Positions 54,166 through 63,906 are shown, counted from the first letter of the stretch. The stretch: DNA of 64,000 bases from Sphaerotilus uruguayifluvii (GCF_013294065.1 NZ_JABSNM010000004.1:243955-307954); one strand, 5' to 3'. Numbers and translations: made by a program. Notes: a model not told the origin generated them from the sequence alone.

Positions 54166-54188
54166 TTGTCCACAGGCTCCGTGGACAA
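54166..54188. promoter_or_regulatory. Inverted repeat between xseA and exbB
   Basis: TTGTCCAC and GTGGACAA with a 7-base spacer form a perfect 8-bp inverted repeat in the 270-bp divergent gap. Each arm (TTGTCCACA, TTGTCCACG) is one or two changes from a DnaA box, so an operator or DnaA-binding role is possible. The rest of the gap shows no gene. Confidence 0.35.
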
Positions 54189-54315
54189 TCCTGTCGCCGG
54201 CCGCGGCCTGCCGGCACCGGTCCGGAGCGGCGGGGAGGCTCCGGCTTGAGGCCATAATCAGCGCCGCTGCGCCATCCCGGCACAGCGGTCCTTGCGACGC
54301 CCTGGGGAAAGACCT

Positions 54316-54936
54316 TTGTTTTCGATCATACAAGCCGCTGGCTGGCCGATCTGGCCGCTGATCCTGTGCTCCATCGCCGCGCTGGCGATCATCATCGAAC
54401 GCTTCATGAGCCTGCGCGCAGCCCGCATCGTTCCGCCGACGCTGCTCGACGAGGTGATCACGCTGACCCGCAGCGGCCTGCCCGCGCCCGACGTGCTCGA
54501 CAAGCTGCGTGACAGCTCGGTGCTCGGCGCCGTGCTGGCCGAGGGCATCCGCGCCGCCGCCACCGACGCCCGCGGCGACGAGACCCAGCTTCGCAACGCC
54601 TTCGAGAGCGCCGGCCGCGTCGCCGCGCACCGCCTCGAGCGCTACCTGAACCTGCTGGGCACGATCGCGTCGGCCGCGCCGCTGCTGGGCCTGCTGGGCA
54701 CGGTGGTGGGCATGATCGAGATCTTCGGCTCGCAGTCGCCCGGCTCCGGCAGCAACCCCGAGCAGCTCGCGCACGGCATCTCGGTGGCGCTGTACAACAC
54801 CGCCTTCGGCCTGATCATCGCGATCCCCGCGCTGGTGACCTGGCGCCATTTCCGCGGCCTGGTCGACGGCTACCTGCTGCAGATGGAGCAGGCCGCCGAG
54901 CGGCTGCTGCCGCAGCTGCTGCGCGTGCGCCGCTGA
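54316..54936 (+). CDS. exbB: MotA/TolQ/ExbB-family proton channel protein
   Basis: This 206-residue inner-membrane protein energises TonB-type transport or an envelope process together with ExbD. TTG 54316 is preferred because GGGGAAAG lies just upstream and the protein then starts MFSIIQAAGWPIWPL, the usual ExbB start. Transmembrane helices are at about 8-30, 110-135 (LGTIASAAPLLGLLGTVVGMIEIF) and 150-175 (ISVALYNTAFGLIIAIPALV). It precedes exbD and lpxK, an order conserved in Burkholderiales, where the pair is thought to serve the cell envelope. Confidence 0.9.
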   Translation: MFSIIQAAGWPIWPLILCSIAALAIIIERFMSLRAARIVPPTLLDEVITLTRSGLPAPDVLDKLRDSSVLGAVLAEGIRAAATDARGDETQLRNAFESAGRVAAHRLERYLNLLGTIASAAPLLGLLGTVVGMIEIFGSQSPGSGSNPEQLAHGISVALYNTAFGLIIAIPALVTWRHFRGLVDGYLLQMEQAAERLLPQLLRVRR

Positions 54937-54961
54937 AGCCGCCCGCACGAGGAGCCGCACG

Positions 54962-55399
54962 ATGGCGATGAACTTCCGTCCGCGCCGCGCCGAGGAGCCG
55001 GAGATCAACCTGATCCCCTTCATCGACGTGCTGCTGGTGGTGCTGATCTTCCTGATGCTCACCACCACCTACGCCAAGTACACGCAGCTGAAGGTGACGC
55101 TGCCAGTGGCCGAGTCGAACCGGCTCGACAGCCGCCCGCGCGAGCTGATCGTCGGCGTGTCGTCCGAGGGACGCTACAGCCTGAACGGCCAGCCGGTCGA
55201 CGGCAGCGGCGTCGACGCGCTGGCCGCGGCCCTGGCCGCCGCCGCCCAGGGCGAGCGCGACCGCCCGGTCATCATCTCGGCCGACGCGATGGCCGCGCAC
55301 CAGAGCGTGATCAACGTGATGGACGCCGCGCGCCGCGTCGGGCTGGTGCAGCTGACCTTCGCGACCCAGTCCTCCAGCCGTGGCGGCAGCGGCCGCTGA
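54962..55399 (+). CDS. exbD: ExbD/TolR-family protein
   Basis: This 145-residue partner of ExbB has one transmembrane helix (INLIPFIDVLLVVLIFLML, about 14-33) with the conserved Asp of the proton path (D22 region, FIDVLLV). A periplasmic TolR-like domain follows (about 60-140). ATG 54962 has GAGGAG 8 bases upstream; ATG 54968 is a possible internal start. Its last 20 bases overlap the lpxK start. Confidence 0.92.
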   Translation: MAMNFRPRRAEEPEINLIPFIDVLLVVLIFLMLTTTYAKYTQLKVTLPVAESNRLDSRPRELIVGVSSEGRYSLNGQPVDGSGVDALAAALAAAAQGERDRPVIISADAMAAHQSVINVMDAARRVGLVQLTFATQSSSRGGSGR

Positions 55400-56459
55400 C
55401 GACGCCCGCGGCGCGGCCGCCCGTCTCGAGGCGATCTGGCGCGACGGCGGCCCGGCGCAGTGGCTGCTGCGGCCGCTGGCGCTGCTGCACGCCGCGCTGG
55501 TCGGCCTGCGCCGCGCGCTCTACCGAGCCGGCCTGCGGCGCCGCGAGCGCCTGCCGGTGCCGGTCATCGTCGTCGGCAACCGCGTCGCCGGCGGCGCCGG
55601 CAAGACGCCGGTCACGATCGCGCTGGTGCAGGCGCTGCGCCAGGCCGGCCGCCGGCCCGGCATCGTCTCGCGCGGCCACGGCCGCAGCCACACCGGGACG
55701 ATCCGCGAGGTGCAGCCCGCCGACACGGCCGCCGACAGCGGCGACGAGCCGCTGCTGATGCGCCGGCGCACCGGCGCGCCGGTGGTGGTCGGGCGCGACC
55801 GCGCCGCCGCCGCCCGCGAGCTGCTCGCCCGCCATCCCGACACCGACGTCATCGTCTGCGACGACGGGCTGCAGCACCTGCGCCTGGCGCGCGACATCGA
55901 GATCGTCGTCTTCGACGAGCGCGGCGCCGGCAACGGCTGGCTGCTGCCGGCCGGCCCCTTGCGCGAGCCGGTGGATGCGCCGCCGGCCGGCCGCGTCCAG
56001 CTCGTCGTGCTCAACACCGACCGCACCGAGCCGCCACCCGGCGCGCCGCCCGGCGAGCGCAGCCGGCGCCAGCTCGGCCGCCCGGTGCCGCTGGCCGACT
56101 GGTGGCGCGGCACGCCGAGCGACACCGCCCTGACGGACGAGGCCGCCTGGGCTGCGCTGCGCGGGCGTCGCCTGCTGGCCAGCGCCGGCACCGGCCAGCC
56201 CGCGCGCTTCTTCGACGCGCTGCGCGCGCACGGCCTCGAGATCGACACGCTCGCGCTCGACGATCACCACGACCACATGACGCTGCCCTGGCCCGCCTCG
56301 GCCACCGAGGTGCTGGTCACCGAGAAGGACGCCGTCAAGCTCGATCCGGCCCGGCTGGCCGCCGAACGGCCCGGACTGCAGGTCCAGGTGGTGCCGCTCG
56401 AGCTCCAGCTTCCCGCCGCATTGATCGCGGCCGTTCTCCAGGCCCTGCCGGCAAGGTAG
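55380..56459 (+). CDS. lpxK: Tetraacyldisaccharide 4'-kinase LpxK
   Basis: LpxK (359 residues) adds the 4'-phosphate of lipid A at the inner membrane. The N-terminal amphipathic region is followed by the P-loop [19 protein letters not shown] (about 61-78), SRGHGRS near 98, [19 protein letters not shown] near 160-180, and the C-terminal HHDHMTL and [14 protein letters not shown] 55380 lies inside the end of exbD. The neighbours Trm112 and kdsB also belong to lipopolysaccharide-linked clusters. Confidence 0.95.
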   Translation: MAAAAADDARGAAARLEAIWRDGGPAQWLLRPLALLHAALVGLRRALYRAGLRRRERLPVPVIVVGNRVAGGAGKTPVTIALVQALRQAGRRPGIVSRGHGRSHTGTIREVQPADTAADSGDEPLLMRRRTGAPVVVGRDRAAAARELLARHPDTDVIVCDDGLQHLRLARDIEIVVFDERGAGNGWLLPAGPLREPVDAPPAGRVQLVVLNTDRTEPPPGAPPGERSRRQLGRPVPLADWWRGTPSDTALTDEAAWAALRGRRLLASAGTGQPARFFDALRAHGLEIDTLALDDHHDHMTLPWPASATEVLVTEKDAVKLDPARLAAERPGLQVQVVPLELQLPAALIAAVLQALPAR

Positions 56460-56470
56460 CATCCACGCCC

Positions 56471-56689
56471 ATGGACACCCGACTGATGCAACTGCTCGTC
56501 TGCCCGATCTGCAAGGGTCCGCTGACGCACCTGCACGACACCCACGAACTGCTCTGCCCGGCCGACCGGCTGGCCTTCCCCGTGCGCGACGGCATCGCGG
56601 TCATGCTCGAGAACGAGGCGCGCAGCGTCGATCCCGACACGATCGCACCGCCGCCGCCCGCCCTCGCCATGCCACCCGCCGCGCCGTGA
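56471..56689 (+). CDS. Trm112/YcaR-family small protein
   Basis: This 72-residue Trm112-like protein has [18 protein letters not shown] (C11, C14), a third Cys in [21 protein letters not shown] and an Ala/Pro-rich tail. It lies between lpxK and kdsB in nearly all relatives. The E. coli homologue YcaR occupies the same place. Its role is unclear, though Trm112 proteins elsewhere stabilise methyltransferases. It overlaps kdsB by 4 bp. Confidence 0.9.
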   Translation: MDTRLMQLLVCPICKGPLTHLHDTHELLCPADRLAFPVRDGIAVMLENEARSVDPDTIAPPPPALAMPPAAP

Positions 56690-57471
56690 CGATGCTCGAC
56701 TGCACCGTCCTGATCCCGGCCCGGCTGGCCTCGACCCGGCTGCCCGACAAGCCGCTGGCCGATCTGGCCGGCGTGCCGATGGTGGTGCGCGTGGCGCAGC
56801 GCTGCCGCGAGGCCGGCGCGCGCGCGGTCGTCGTGGCCGCCGACTCGCCGCGCATTCTCGAGGCCTGCCAGGCGCACGGCGTCGACGCGGTGCTGACCCG
56901 CGCCGACCACCCCACCGGCAGCGATCGCCTCGCCGAGGCCTGCACGCTGCTGGGCCTGGACGGCCGCGACATCGTCGTCAACGTGCAGGGCGACGAGCCG
57001 CTGATCGATCCGGCGCTGGTCGCCGCCTGTGCCGAGCGGCTGCAGGCGCATCCGGAATGCGTGATGAGCACCGCCGCGCACACGATCGACAGCGTCGAGG
57101 AATACCTCAACCCGAACGTCGTCAAGGTGGTCACCGACGCGGCCGGGCGGGCGCTGTACTTCTCGCGCGCGCCGATGCCGTGGTGGCGCGACGGCCACGC
57201 GCAGGGCGTGACGGCGCTGCCCGATCCGGCGCCGCTGCGCCACATCGGCATCTACGGCTACACCGCCGGCTTCCTGCGCCGCTTTCCCGCGCTGCCGCCG
57301 GCGCCGCTCGAGCAGATCGAGTCGCTCGAGCAGCTGCGGGTGCTGTGGCACGGCGAACGCATCGTCGTGCACCTCAGTCCGCAGCGCCCCGGCCCCGGCG
57401 TCGACACGCCCGAAGACCTGGCGCGGGTGCGTCGCATCTTCGAACAGCGCTCGTCCGCGGACACCCGCTAG
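56686..57471 (+). CDS. kdsB: 3-deoxy-manno-octulosonate cytidylyltransferase
   Basis: KdsB (261 residues) makes CMP-Kdo for lipopolysaccharide. The N-terminal nucleotide motif is [22 protein letters not shown] (about 8-29). Others are [50 protein letters not shown] near 104 and [10 protein letters not shown]. The C-terminus has [15 protein letters not shown] and the [15 protein letters not shown] block with [15 protein letters not shown] 56686 overlaps the Trm112 stop; ATG 56692 is an alternative two codons later. Confidence 0.95.
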   Translation: MTMLDCTVLIPARLASTRLPDKPLADLAGVPMVVRVAQRCREAGARAVVVAADSPRILEACQAHGVDAVLTRADHPTGSDRLAEACTLLGLDGRDIVVNVQGDEPLIDPALVAACAERLQAHPECVMSTAAHTIDSVEEYLNPNVVKVVTDAAGRALYFSRAPMPWWRDGHAQGVTALPDPAPLRHIGIYGYTAGFLRRFPALPPAPLEQIESLEQLRVLWHGERIVVHLSPQRPGPGVDTPEDLARVRRIFEQRSSADTR

Positions 57472-57506
57472 ACCATTCCGCGCCCGACGCAAACCCTGGG
57501 CAGACC

Positions 57507-58320
<814 letters not shown>

Positions 58321-58359
58321 TCGCCGGCAGCGCGCCCGCCGCGCTGCCCGCCTCCCGAC

Positions 58360-58383
58360 AAGGCCGCCCTGCGCGGCCTTTTT
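58360..58383 (+). terminator. Rho-independent terminator of adk
   Basis: An 8-bp stem AAGGCCGC/GCGGCCTT with a 5-base loop is followed by TTT, giving a five-T run, 40 bp after the adk stop. Confidence 0.85.
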
Positions 58384-58395
58384 CGTTTCCCCCAG

Positions 58396-58417
58396 TTGAC
58401 GTTTACGTCAACGTCAA
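58396..58417. promoter_or_regulatory. LiuR-like (MerR-family) operator upstream of the short-chain dehydrogenase
   Basis: TTGACGT-TT-ACGTCAA (58396-58411) is a perfect palindrome, followed by a third half-site CGTCAA (58412-58417). Motifs of this form are bound by LiuR-type MerR regulators of branched-chain amino-acid and fatty-acid breakdown in proteobacteria. It lies 65 bp before the gene start. Confidence 0.55.
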
Positions 58418-58481
58418 CCAGCATCACGCCCCACCGGACCTCTCCCACAACTCCGCAACGCACAACGCAGGAACACATTCC

Positions 58482-59240
58482 ATGGACATCGCAGGCAAGG
58501 TTTTCATCGTCACCGGCGCGGCCTCGGGCCTGGGCGAAGGCGCGGCGCGCATGCTGGCGCGCGAGGGCGCGAAGGTCGTCATCGCCGATCTGCAGGCCGA
58601 GCGCGGCCAGGCGGTCGCCGACGAGATCGGCGGCGCCTTCGTGCGCTGCGATGTCTCCAGCGAGGACGACGGCCGCGCCGTGGTGGCGCAGGCGCTGTCG
58701 ATGGGCGCGCTCTTCGGCCTGGTCAACTGCGCCGGCATCGCGCCGGCAGCGCGCACCGTCGGCAAGGACGGCGCGCATGCGCTGGGCCTGTTCGCCAAGG
58801 TCATCCAGATCAACCTGATCGGCAGCTTCAACATGATCCGTCTGGCCGCCGAGGCGATGGCGAAGAACGCGCCCGAGCCCACCGGCGAGCGCGGCGTGCT
58901 GATCAACACCGCCAGCATCGCCGCCTTCGACGGCCAGATCGGCCAGGCGGCCTACGCGGCCAGCAAGGGTGGCGTGGTCGGCATGACACTGCCGATCGCG
59001 CGCGACCTGTCGAAGAACGGCATCCGCTGCATGACGATCGCGCCGGGCATCTTCGGCACGCCGATGCTGTTCGGCATGCCGCAGGAGGTGCAGGATGCGC
59101 TGGCCGCCGGCGTGCCCTTCCCGAGCCGCCTGGGCAAGCCCGAGGACTACGCCAAGCTGGTGCAGCAGATCGTCACCAACGACATGCTCAACGGCGAGGT
59201 GATCCGCCTGGACGGCGCGATCCGCCTCGCGCCGCGCTGA
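58482..59240 (+). CDS. Short-chain dehydrogenase, 3-hydroxyacyl-CoA dehydrogenase type II-like
   Basis: This 252-residue NAD(P)-dependent enzyme has the Rossmann motif VTGAASGLGEG (10-20), NCAG near 83-86, catalytic Ser in NTASIAAFDG and YxxxK in YAASKGG near 162-168. The C-terminal PEDYAKLVQQIVTNDMLNGEVIRLDGAIRLAPR and overall sequence resemble HSD17B10-like 3-hydroxy-2-methylbutyryl-CoA or 3-hydroxyacyl-CoA dehydrogenases. Those act in isoleucine or fatty-acid breakdown, which the LiuR-like operator upstream supports. It appears to be monocistronic. Confidence 0.88.
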   Translation: MDIAGKVFIVTGAASGLGEGAARMLAREGAKVVIADLQAERGQAVADEIGGAFVRCDVSSEDDGRAVVAQALSMGALFGLVNCAGIAPAARTVGKDGAHALGLFAKVIQINLIGSFNMIRLAAEAMAKNAPEPTGERGVLINTASIAAFDGQIGQAAYAASKGGVVGMTLPIARDLSKNGIRCMTIAPGIFGTPMLFGMPQEVQDALAAGVPFPSRLGKPEDYAKLVQQIVTNDMLNGEVIRLDGAIRLAPR

Positions 59241-59290
59241 CCGATCGGCGGCACCGCGCCGCCCGGCGGCGGCGACTTCATGCCACCATC

Positions 59291-59304
59291 GTGACCTGCA
59301 TCAC
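59291..59304. promoter_or_regulatory. CRP/FNR-like palindrome upstream of ggt
   Basis: GTGA-CCTGCA-TCAC has the GTGA-N6-TCAC form of CRP-family sites, 30 bp before the ggt start. No -10 or -35 elements stand out nearby. Confidence 0.3.
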
Positions 59305-59333
59305 GACTGCCCCCGCAGCTCCAGGGAGAACGC

Positions 59334-61145
59334 ATGATCCTTCGCCGCCCTGCCCCGACCCTGCTCGCCACCGCCACGCTGCTGGCGGCCTGCGCCACGC
59401 CGCCGGCCCCGCCCCCCGACGCCGGCCTGCCGCGCCAGCCCGAGATCGCCACCGGCCAGCAGGCTGCCCGACCCGCCAGCCGGCATGCACGGTTCGCGGT
59501 GGCCGCGGCCAATCCGCTGGCCACCGAGGCCGGCCGGCAGATGCTCGCGCGGGGCGGCTCGGCGCTGGACGCGGCGATCGCGGTGCAGATGGTGCTGACG
59601 CTGGTGGAGCCGCAGTCCAGCGGCATCGGCGGCGGCGCCTTCCTGCTGCACTGGGACGGCCAGCGCGTGCAGGCCTTCGACGGCCGCGAGACCGCGCCGG
59701 CCGCCGCCGACGAGCGCCTGTTCCTGACGCCGGAGGGCAAGCCGATGGCCTTCATGGACGCGGTGGTCGGCGGGCGCTCGGTCGGCGTGCCCGGCACGGT
59801 GCGCATGCTGGAGATGGCGCACGCGCAGCACGGCCGGCTGCGCTGGGCCGAGCTGTTCGAGCCGGCGATCCGCCTGGCCGAGACGGGCTTCCCGGTCAGC
59901 CCCCGGCTGCACGCGATGCTGCAGGCCGAGACGCACCTCAAGAACGACCCCGCGGCCGCCGCCTTCTTCTACCAGCCCGACGGCACGCCCTGGCCGGTCG
60001 GCCACCGGCTGAAGAACCCCGAGCTGGCCGAGGTGCTGCGCCACCTGGCGCGCGACGGCTCGCGGGCGCTGCACGAGGGCGAGATCGCGCAGGCCATCGT
60101 CGCCAAGGTGCAGGGCCACCCGGGCAATCCGGGCCGGATGACGCTGGCCGACCTGGCCGGCTACCGGGCGAAGGCGCGCGAGGCGATCTGCCACGCCCAT
60201 CTCGCCGGCGGGCACAGCTGGCGGATCTGCGGCTTTCCGCCGCCGAGCTCCGGCGCGATCACGGTCGGCCAGATCCTCGGCCTGATGGCGCGCAGCCCGG
60301 CCGCGCGCGAGCCGCTGGCGGCCGACACCGGCCTGCCCTCGGCCGGCTGGCTGCACACCTACATGGAGGCCTCGCGGCTGGCCTTCGCCGACCGGGCGCA
60401 GTACCTGGGCGATCCGGACTTCGTGCCGGCACCCGGCGGCGACTGGTACAGCCTGCTCGAGCCGGCCTACCTCGACGAGCGCGCCGCGCGCCTGGGCCCG
60501 CAGCGCGCGCCCTCGGCGCCGGCCGGCACGCCCGGCGGCGTGCGCACCGGCCTGGCGCCGATGCCCGAGCAGATCGAACACGGCACCAGCCACATCAGCA
60601 TCGTCGATGCCGCGGGCCGGGTGGTGTCGATGACGACGACGATCGAGGACGCCTTCGGCGCGCGCCAGATGGTGCGCGGCTTCCTGCTGAACAACGAGCT
60701 GAGCGACTTCAGCTTCGCGCCGGCCGACGCCGCCGGCCGGCCGGTGGCCAACCGGGTCGAGCCGGGCAAGCGCCCGCGCTCGTCGATGGCGCCGACGCTG
60801 GTCTTCGACGACCAGGACCGCCCGGTGGCCACCGCCGGCAGCCCCGGCGGCGCGCTGATCATCCACTACACCGCCCGCACGCTGCACGGCCTGCTGCAGT
60901 GGCGGCTCGACCCGCAGGCCGCCATCGACCTGCCCAACTTCGGCACCACCGGCGGGCCGGTGGTGCTCGAGAAGGGCCGCTTCCCCGCCCCGGTCATCGA
61001 GGCGCTGAAGGCCCGCGGCCACGAGGTGCGCGAGCAGGACATGACCAGCGGCCTGCAGGCGATCGCGCGCGGCACGCAGGACGGGCGGACGGTCTGGCGG
61101 GGCGGCGCCGATCCGCGGCGCGAAGGCGTGGTGCTGGGCGACTGA
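59334..61145 (+). CDS. ggt: Gamma-glutamyltransferase, lipoprotein type
   Basis: This 603-residue enzyme hydrolyses glutathione and other gamma-glutamyl compounds in the periplasm. The signal peptide ends in lipobox LLAAC (Cys about residue 21), suggesting membrane anchoring. The large subunit starts near HARFAVAAANPLATEAGRQMLARGGSALDAAIAVQ. Autoprocessing should occur before T418 in HGTSHISIVD, giving the nucleophile of the small subunit. Later motifs are MTTTIEDAFGARQM, SSMAPTLVF and SPGGALIIHY. Upstream AGGGAG marks the start at 59334. Its stop faces the ParA-like gene, 9 bp away. Confidence 0.94.
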   Translation: MILRRPAPTLLATATLLAACATPPAPPPDAGLPRQPEIATGQQAARPASRHARFAVAAANPLATEAGRQMLARGGSALDAAIAVQMVLTLVEPQSSGIGGGAFLLHWDGQRVQAFDGRETAPAAADERLFLTPEGKPMAFMDAVVGGRSVGVPGTVRMLEMAHAQHGRLRWAELFEPAIRLAETGFPVSPRLHAMLQAETHLKNDPAAAAFFYQPDGTPWPVGHRLKNPELAEVLRHLARDGSRALHEGEIAQAIVAKVQGHPGNPGRMTLADLAGYRAKAREAICHAHLAGGHSWRICGFPPPSSGAITVGQILGLMARSPAAREPLAADTGLPSAGWLHTYMEASRLAFADRAQYLGDPDFVPAPGGDWYSLLEPAYLDERAARLGPQRAPSAPAGTPGGVRTGLAPMPEQIEHGTSHISIVDAAGRVVSMTTTIEDAFGARQMVRGFLLNNELSDFSFAPADAAGRPVANRVEPGKRPRSSMAPTLVFDDQDRPVATAGSPGGALIIHYTARTLHGLLQWRLDPQAAIDLPNFGTTGGPVVLEKGRFPAPVIEALKARGHEVREQDMTSGLQAIARGTQDGRTVWRGGADPRREGVVLGD

Positions 61146-61154
61146 TCAACCGGA

Positions 61155-62192
61155 TCACCGGCAAGGAAAAGTCACGTCGGCATGGGCCGCGATCCGTGTG
61201 GCCAACGCCTTGAAATCCTGGTAGCACGCCCGCACCGCATCGATGTGAGAACCGATGGCACCGTCGGCCGCCCGCAGGAGGAACATCGGCTTGTGGGCGT
61301 CCATTGCCAGCGGCATCAGGCTGCGGTAGTGCCTGAGCAGCGCCAGCATGTACGGATCGTCACCGGGTGACGGAATCAGCTGACCGACGCCGTCCCTCTC
61401 AGGTTCACCCTTGATGCGGCAGACCGTCTCGCCCAGGACCACTTCCCGATAAACCCCAGGCACCCGGTCAACCCAGGCTTGGTATGCCTTCACGGGTCGG
61501 CTTTCTCGCACGCTGTGCTGCATCACGACATAGCCGACAGGCTGCATCTCCCCAGAAGGCAGCTCGATCGAGGTCCCGGCGGGAACCTCCTCGACACGCT
61601 TCTTCCAGCCTTTGCGCCACTCTCGCAGCGTCGGACCCAAGTTGCGCAGGCCCTGTAGCGAGAACAGGTCAGGCGCCAGCGGCAGCACCACCTGCTCGGC
61701 GGCGATCAGCGCCGAGCGGTTGATCGCACCCAGATTCGGTCCCACATCGATCAGCACCAGATCGGCCGACATCTCGCGCGCACCCGCCAAGATGATGCGA
61801 TGGAAGGCCGTGAGCACACGGAACGCGGCCTCCTGCCCATCCAGGCATTTCGGCCAGTTCTCCGACAGCAGATCCTCGAAACGGGACAAGGCCAGATGCC
61901 CGGGAATCAGCCCAAGTTCAGGTTTCAGCCGCTCGACCACAGGCGCAAGGATGTCACCCGTGCGGGCCATCAGCGGACGCAGACAGTCATGGATCGTGCG
62001 CGGCTCGCCGTCATCGCTCCACAGCGAGACCAGCCGGTCCTCGTCGAGGAACATGGCCGTGAGGTTGGCTTGCGGATCCAGGTCGGCCACCAGCACCCGC
62101 ACGCCGTGCTCGGCGTACATCCACGCCAGGTGATAGACCAGCGAGGTCTTGCCGACGCCGCCCTTGTTGTTGAAGAAGGCAATCGACTTCAC
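61155..62192 (-). CDS. ParA/MinD-type ATPase of an accessory two-gene module
   Basis: This 345-residue protein has the deviant Walker A of ParA ATPases (FNNKGGVGKTSL, K10 and K15), the DLDPQANLTAMFL switch region near 39-51 and Walker B VLIDVGPNLGAINRSAL near 145-160. It is much longer than chromosomal ParA; the C-terminal 120 residues (from GYVVMQHSVRESRPVKAYQAW) are extra and uncharacterised. The ATG overlaps the stop of the upstream AlbA_2 gene by 4 bp. No parB gene or parS-like repeats are seen, so plasmid or chromosome partition is unlikely. A role with the AlbA_2 protein in defence or stress is inferred. Confidence 0.8.
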   Translation of the reverse strand: MKSIAFFNNKGGVGKTSLVYHLAWMYAEHGVRVLVADLDPQANLTAMFLDEDRLVSLWSDDGEPRTIHDCLRPLMARTGDILAPVVERLKPELGLIPGHLALSRFEDLLSENWPKCLDGQEAAFRVLTAFHRIILAGAREMSADLVLIDVGPNLGAINRSALIAAEQVVLPLAPDLFSLQGLRNLGPTLREWRKGWKKRVEEVPAGTSIELPSGEMQPVGYVVMQHSVRESRPVKAYQAWVDRVPGVYREVVLGETVCRIKGEPERDGVGQLIPSPGDDPYMLALLRHYRSLMPLAMDAHKPMFLLRAADGAIGSHIDAVRACYQDFKALATRIAAHADVTFPCR

Positions 62193-63388
62193 GAGGTGCC
62201 CCTGTCAGGCGTGCGGCCGCGGATCGTGACTCCGAACACGCGGTCGTCGATCTCGAAGTCCGGCGGTGGGTGGCCGGCGTCCCGGAGCAGCTGCTCGGCA
62301 CGCTGGATGCCGTAGCCGAACTTGTTGACGTAGTCCATCGCCTTGAGCGCCTCGGCAAGCACGGGGTTGCGGTAGGCGTTGCGTCGCGTCAGCGTGTCGC
62401 GCGTGACGGTGCCGTAGAGCCCGCCCGGGTTCTGTATCTCGATGCGATCACTGAACCAGTAGAACCGAATCGGGCTGGTTGATGCGTAGTCCCGGTGCAT
62501 CACGGCGTTGAGCAGCAGCTCACGCAGCGCCCATTGCGGATAGGCAGACTCTGGTCGGTCTTGAAAACCCCGTCCGGCCCCGAGTGCGACGGCGTTATGT
62601 GCGTCGATGCGCGCCCGCAGCGCCTCAATGACCGTACGCAGGTCGCCATCGATCTCCTTCTGATCGATAGGCAGCTCGGTCATCGTCGTACCGGGAAAGC
62701 GCACGAACTGGACATACGCCCCGGGCAGGAAATAGCGCGGGTTCTTGCCGAACAGCAGGATGCCGGCCACGGTCGGGCAGTGCGCGATCAGGTCGAAGCA
62801 GCGCAGCGAGGCATACTTTTCTTCGGTGCTGCGGTGGTTGGCAGCAATGACATCCGGATTGACGGTCAGCGCGCGGTAGTCCTCGAACAGCCGGTGGCTG
62901 AGATCGCCCAGGACCGCCTCGCGCACCGGATGGATGTCGAAGGTGGTCACCAGCGCGGAGCGCCGCTCCGACAGGACACGCTCCTCCTGCTCGTTGGCGA
63001 CCGCCTTGCGCGGACCGACGCGAATGTGGACCTTGCCCTTGTAGCGCACCGGTGGCACGCTGGACGGCTGCACCTCGACCACCGCCACATCACCGCCGGG
63101 CAGGCTGAACTTGGCGACGCTCATGGCAGGCGGCGGCAGCACGTTGCCATCCGCCCGGATGCCGGCCAGGTTGCGCAGCAGCAGATCCGTCACCTGCAAG
63201 CCGTCGAGCGCCCCATCGTCGCGCACGCCGATCAGCAGGTAGCCGGGCGTGCGGTGGTTCGGGTAGTCGTTGGCGAAGGCGCAGATGGCTTCGGCGAACT
63301 TGTCGGTGTTGCTGATGGACGTGGTCCGCTCGATCCGGTCGGATTCGAGGTCAGTCAGCAGGGATTCGAGTTCCTGGGGTGTCAGCAT
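62189..63388 (-). CDS. AlbA_2 (Schlafen-type) and GHKL ATPase domain protein
   Basis: This 399-residue protein starts MLTPQELESLLTDLESDRIERT, the ExxxxE-type opening of AlbA_2/Schlafen-AlbA domains (about 5-125), with FAEAICAFANDYPNHRTPGYLLIGVRDDG. The C-terminal half has a GHKL/HATPase-like domain: ALRELLLNAVMHRDYASTSPIRFYWFSDRIEIQNPGGLYG (N box with N and H-R-D). ATG 63388 gives the domain start; an open frame upstream to 63427 adds only a non-conserved leader. Family members are putative nucleic-acid-binding ATPases, many in mobile or defence contexts. It is coupled to the ParA-like gene. Confidence 0.85.
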   Translation of the reverse strand: MLTPQELESLLTDLESDRIERTTSISNTDKFAEAICAFANDYPNHRTPGYLLIGVRDDGALDGLQVTDLLLRNLAGIRADGNVLPPPAMSVAKFSLPGGDVAVVEVQPSSVPPVRYKGKVHIRVGPRKAVANEQEERVLSERRSALVTTFDIHPVREAVLGDLSHRLFEDYRALTVNPDVIAANHRSTEEKYASLRCFDLIAHCPTVAGILLFGKNPRYFLPGAYVQFVRFPGTTMTELPIDQKEIDGDLRTVIEALRARIDAHNAVALGAGRGFQDRPESAYPQWALRELLLNAVMHRDYASTSPIRFYWFSDRIEIQNPGGLYGTVTRDTLTRRNAYRNPVLAEALKAMDYVNKFGYGIQRAEQLLRDAGHPPPDFEIDDRVFGVTIRGRTPDRGTS

Positions 63389-63439
63389 GCGTGCAGGATG
63401 CCAAAAGATCAGGGCATCTGAAACCACATCATCACACGG

Positions 63440-63906
63440 TCAGATCCCTGCGTGCCACCGCAGCGCCAGCCAGCCCGCCACCACCGCCAGCGTCACGAGC
63501 GTCACCGGCACGCCGGTGCGCGCGTGGCGGCGCCAGTCGATCGTGATGCCGCAGCGCGCGGCGGCGTCCACCACGATGAGGTTGGCGATCGAGCCGACGA
63601 TCAGCAGATTGCCCGCCATCGTGCTGACCAGCGCCAGCGTCACGCCGACGTGCTCCCCTTGGGCGAGCGGCATCAGCACCATCACCGCCGGCACGTTCGA
63701 CACCAGGTTGCTCAGGCCCAGGATGGCGACGAAGAGCGTGGCCGGCTCGGCCAGATCCACGCCCTGCGTCCCCAGCCAGGCCACCGCCTGACGGGTGAGC
63801 CCGGTCTGTTCCAGCGCTTGGTTGACGACGAACAGGCCCATGAACAGGATCAGCAGCGGCCAGTCGATCAGGCTCATCACCCTCGACGAGTGGAAGCGCT
63901 GGCTCA
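63440..63906 (-). pseudogene. Ion/anion permease (ArsB/NhaD-like), C-terminal fragment cut by an IS
   Basis: The frame runs into the IS end at 63906/63907, so the N-terminal part is separated from it. About 155 residues remain: DWPLLILFMGLFVVNQAL, LFVAILGLSNLVSNVPAVMVLMPLA, LALVSTMAGNLLIVGSIANLIVVD and a final hydrophobic helix. The SNLVSNVPAVM and AGNLLIVGSIANLIV re-entrant-type loops are typical of the ion transporter superfamily that includes ArsB and NhaD. The codon before the IS is part of SQRFHSSRV, with no start signal. The rest of the gene should lie beyond the IS. The ion is unknown. Confidence 0.8.

Noticed and set aside
54316..55399. ExbB/ExbD pair as a Zorya-type (ZorA/ZorB) defence motor
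   Set aside because: Both proteins have ordinary ExbB/ExbD length, no long ZorA tail, and the lpxK-kdsB context is the standard envelope cluster.
61155..63388. ParA-like gene as a plasmid partition locus or replicon remnant
   Set aside because: No ParB, no iterated parS-like sites, no replication gene, and the partner is an AlbA_2/GHKL protein.
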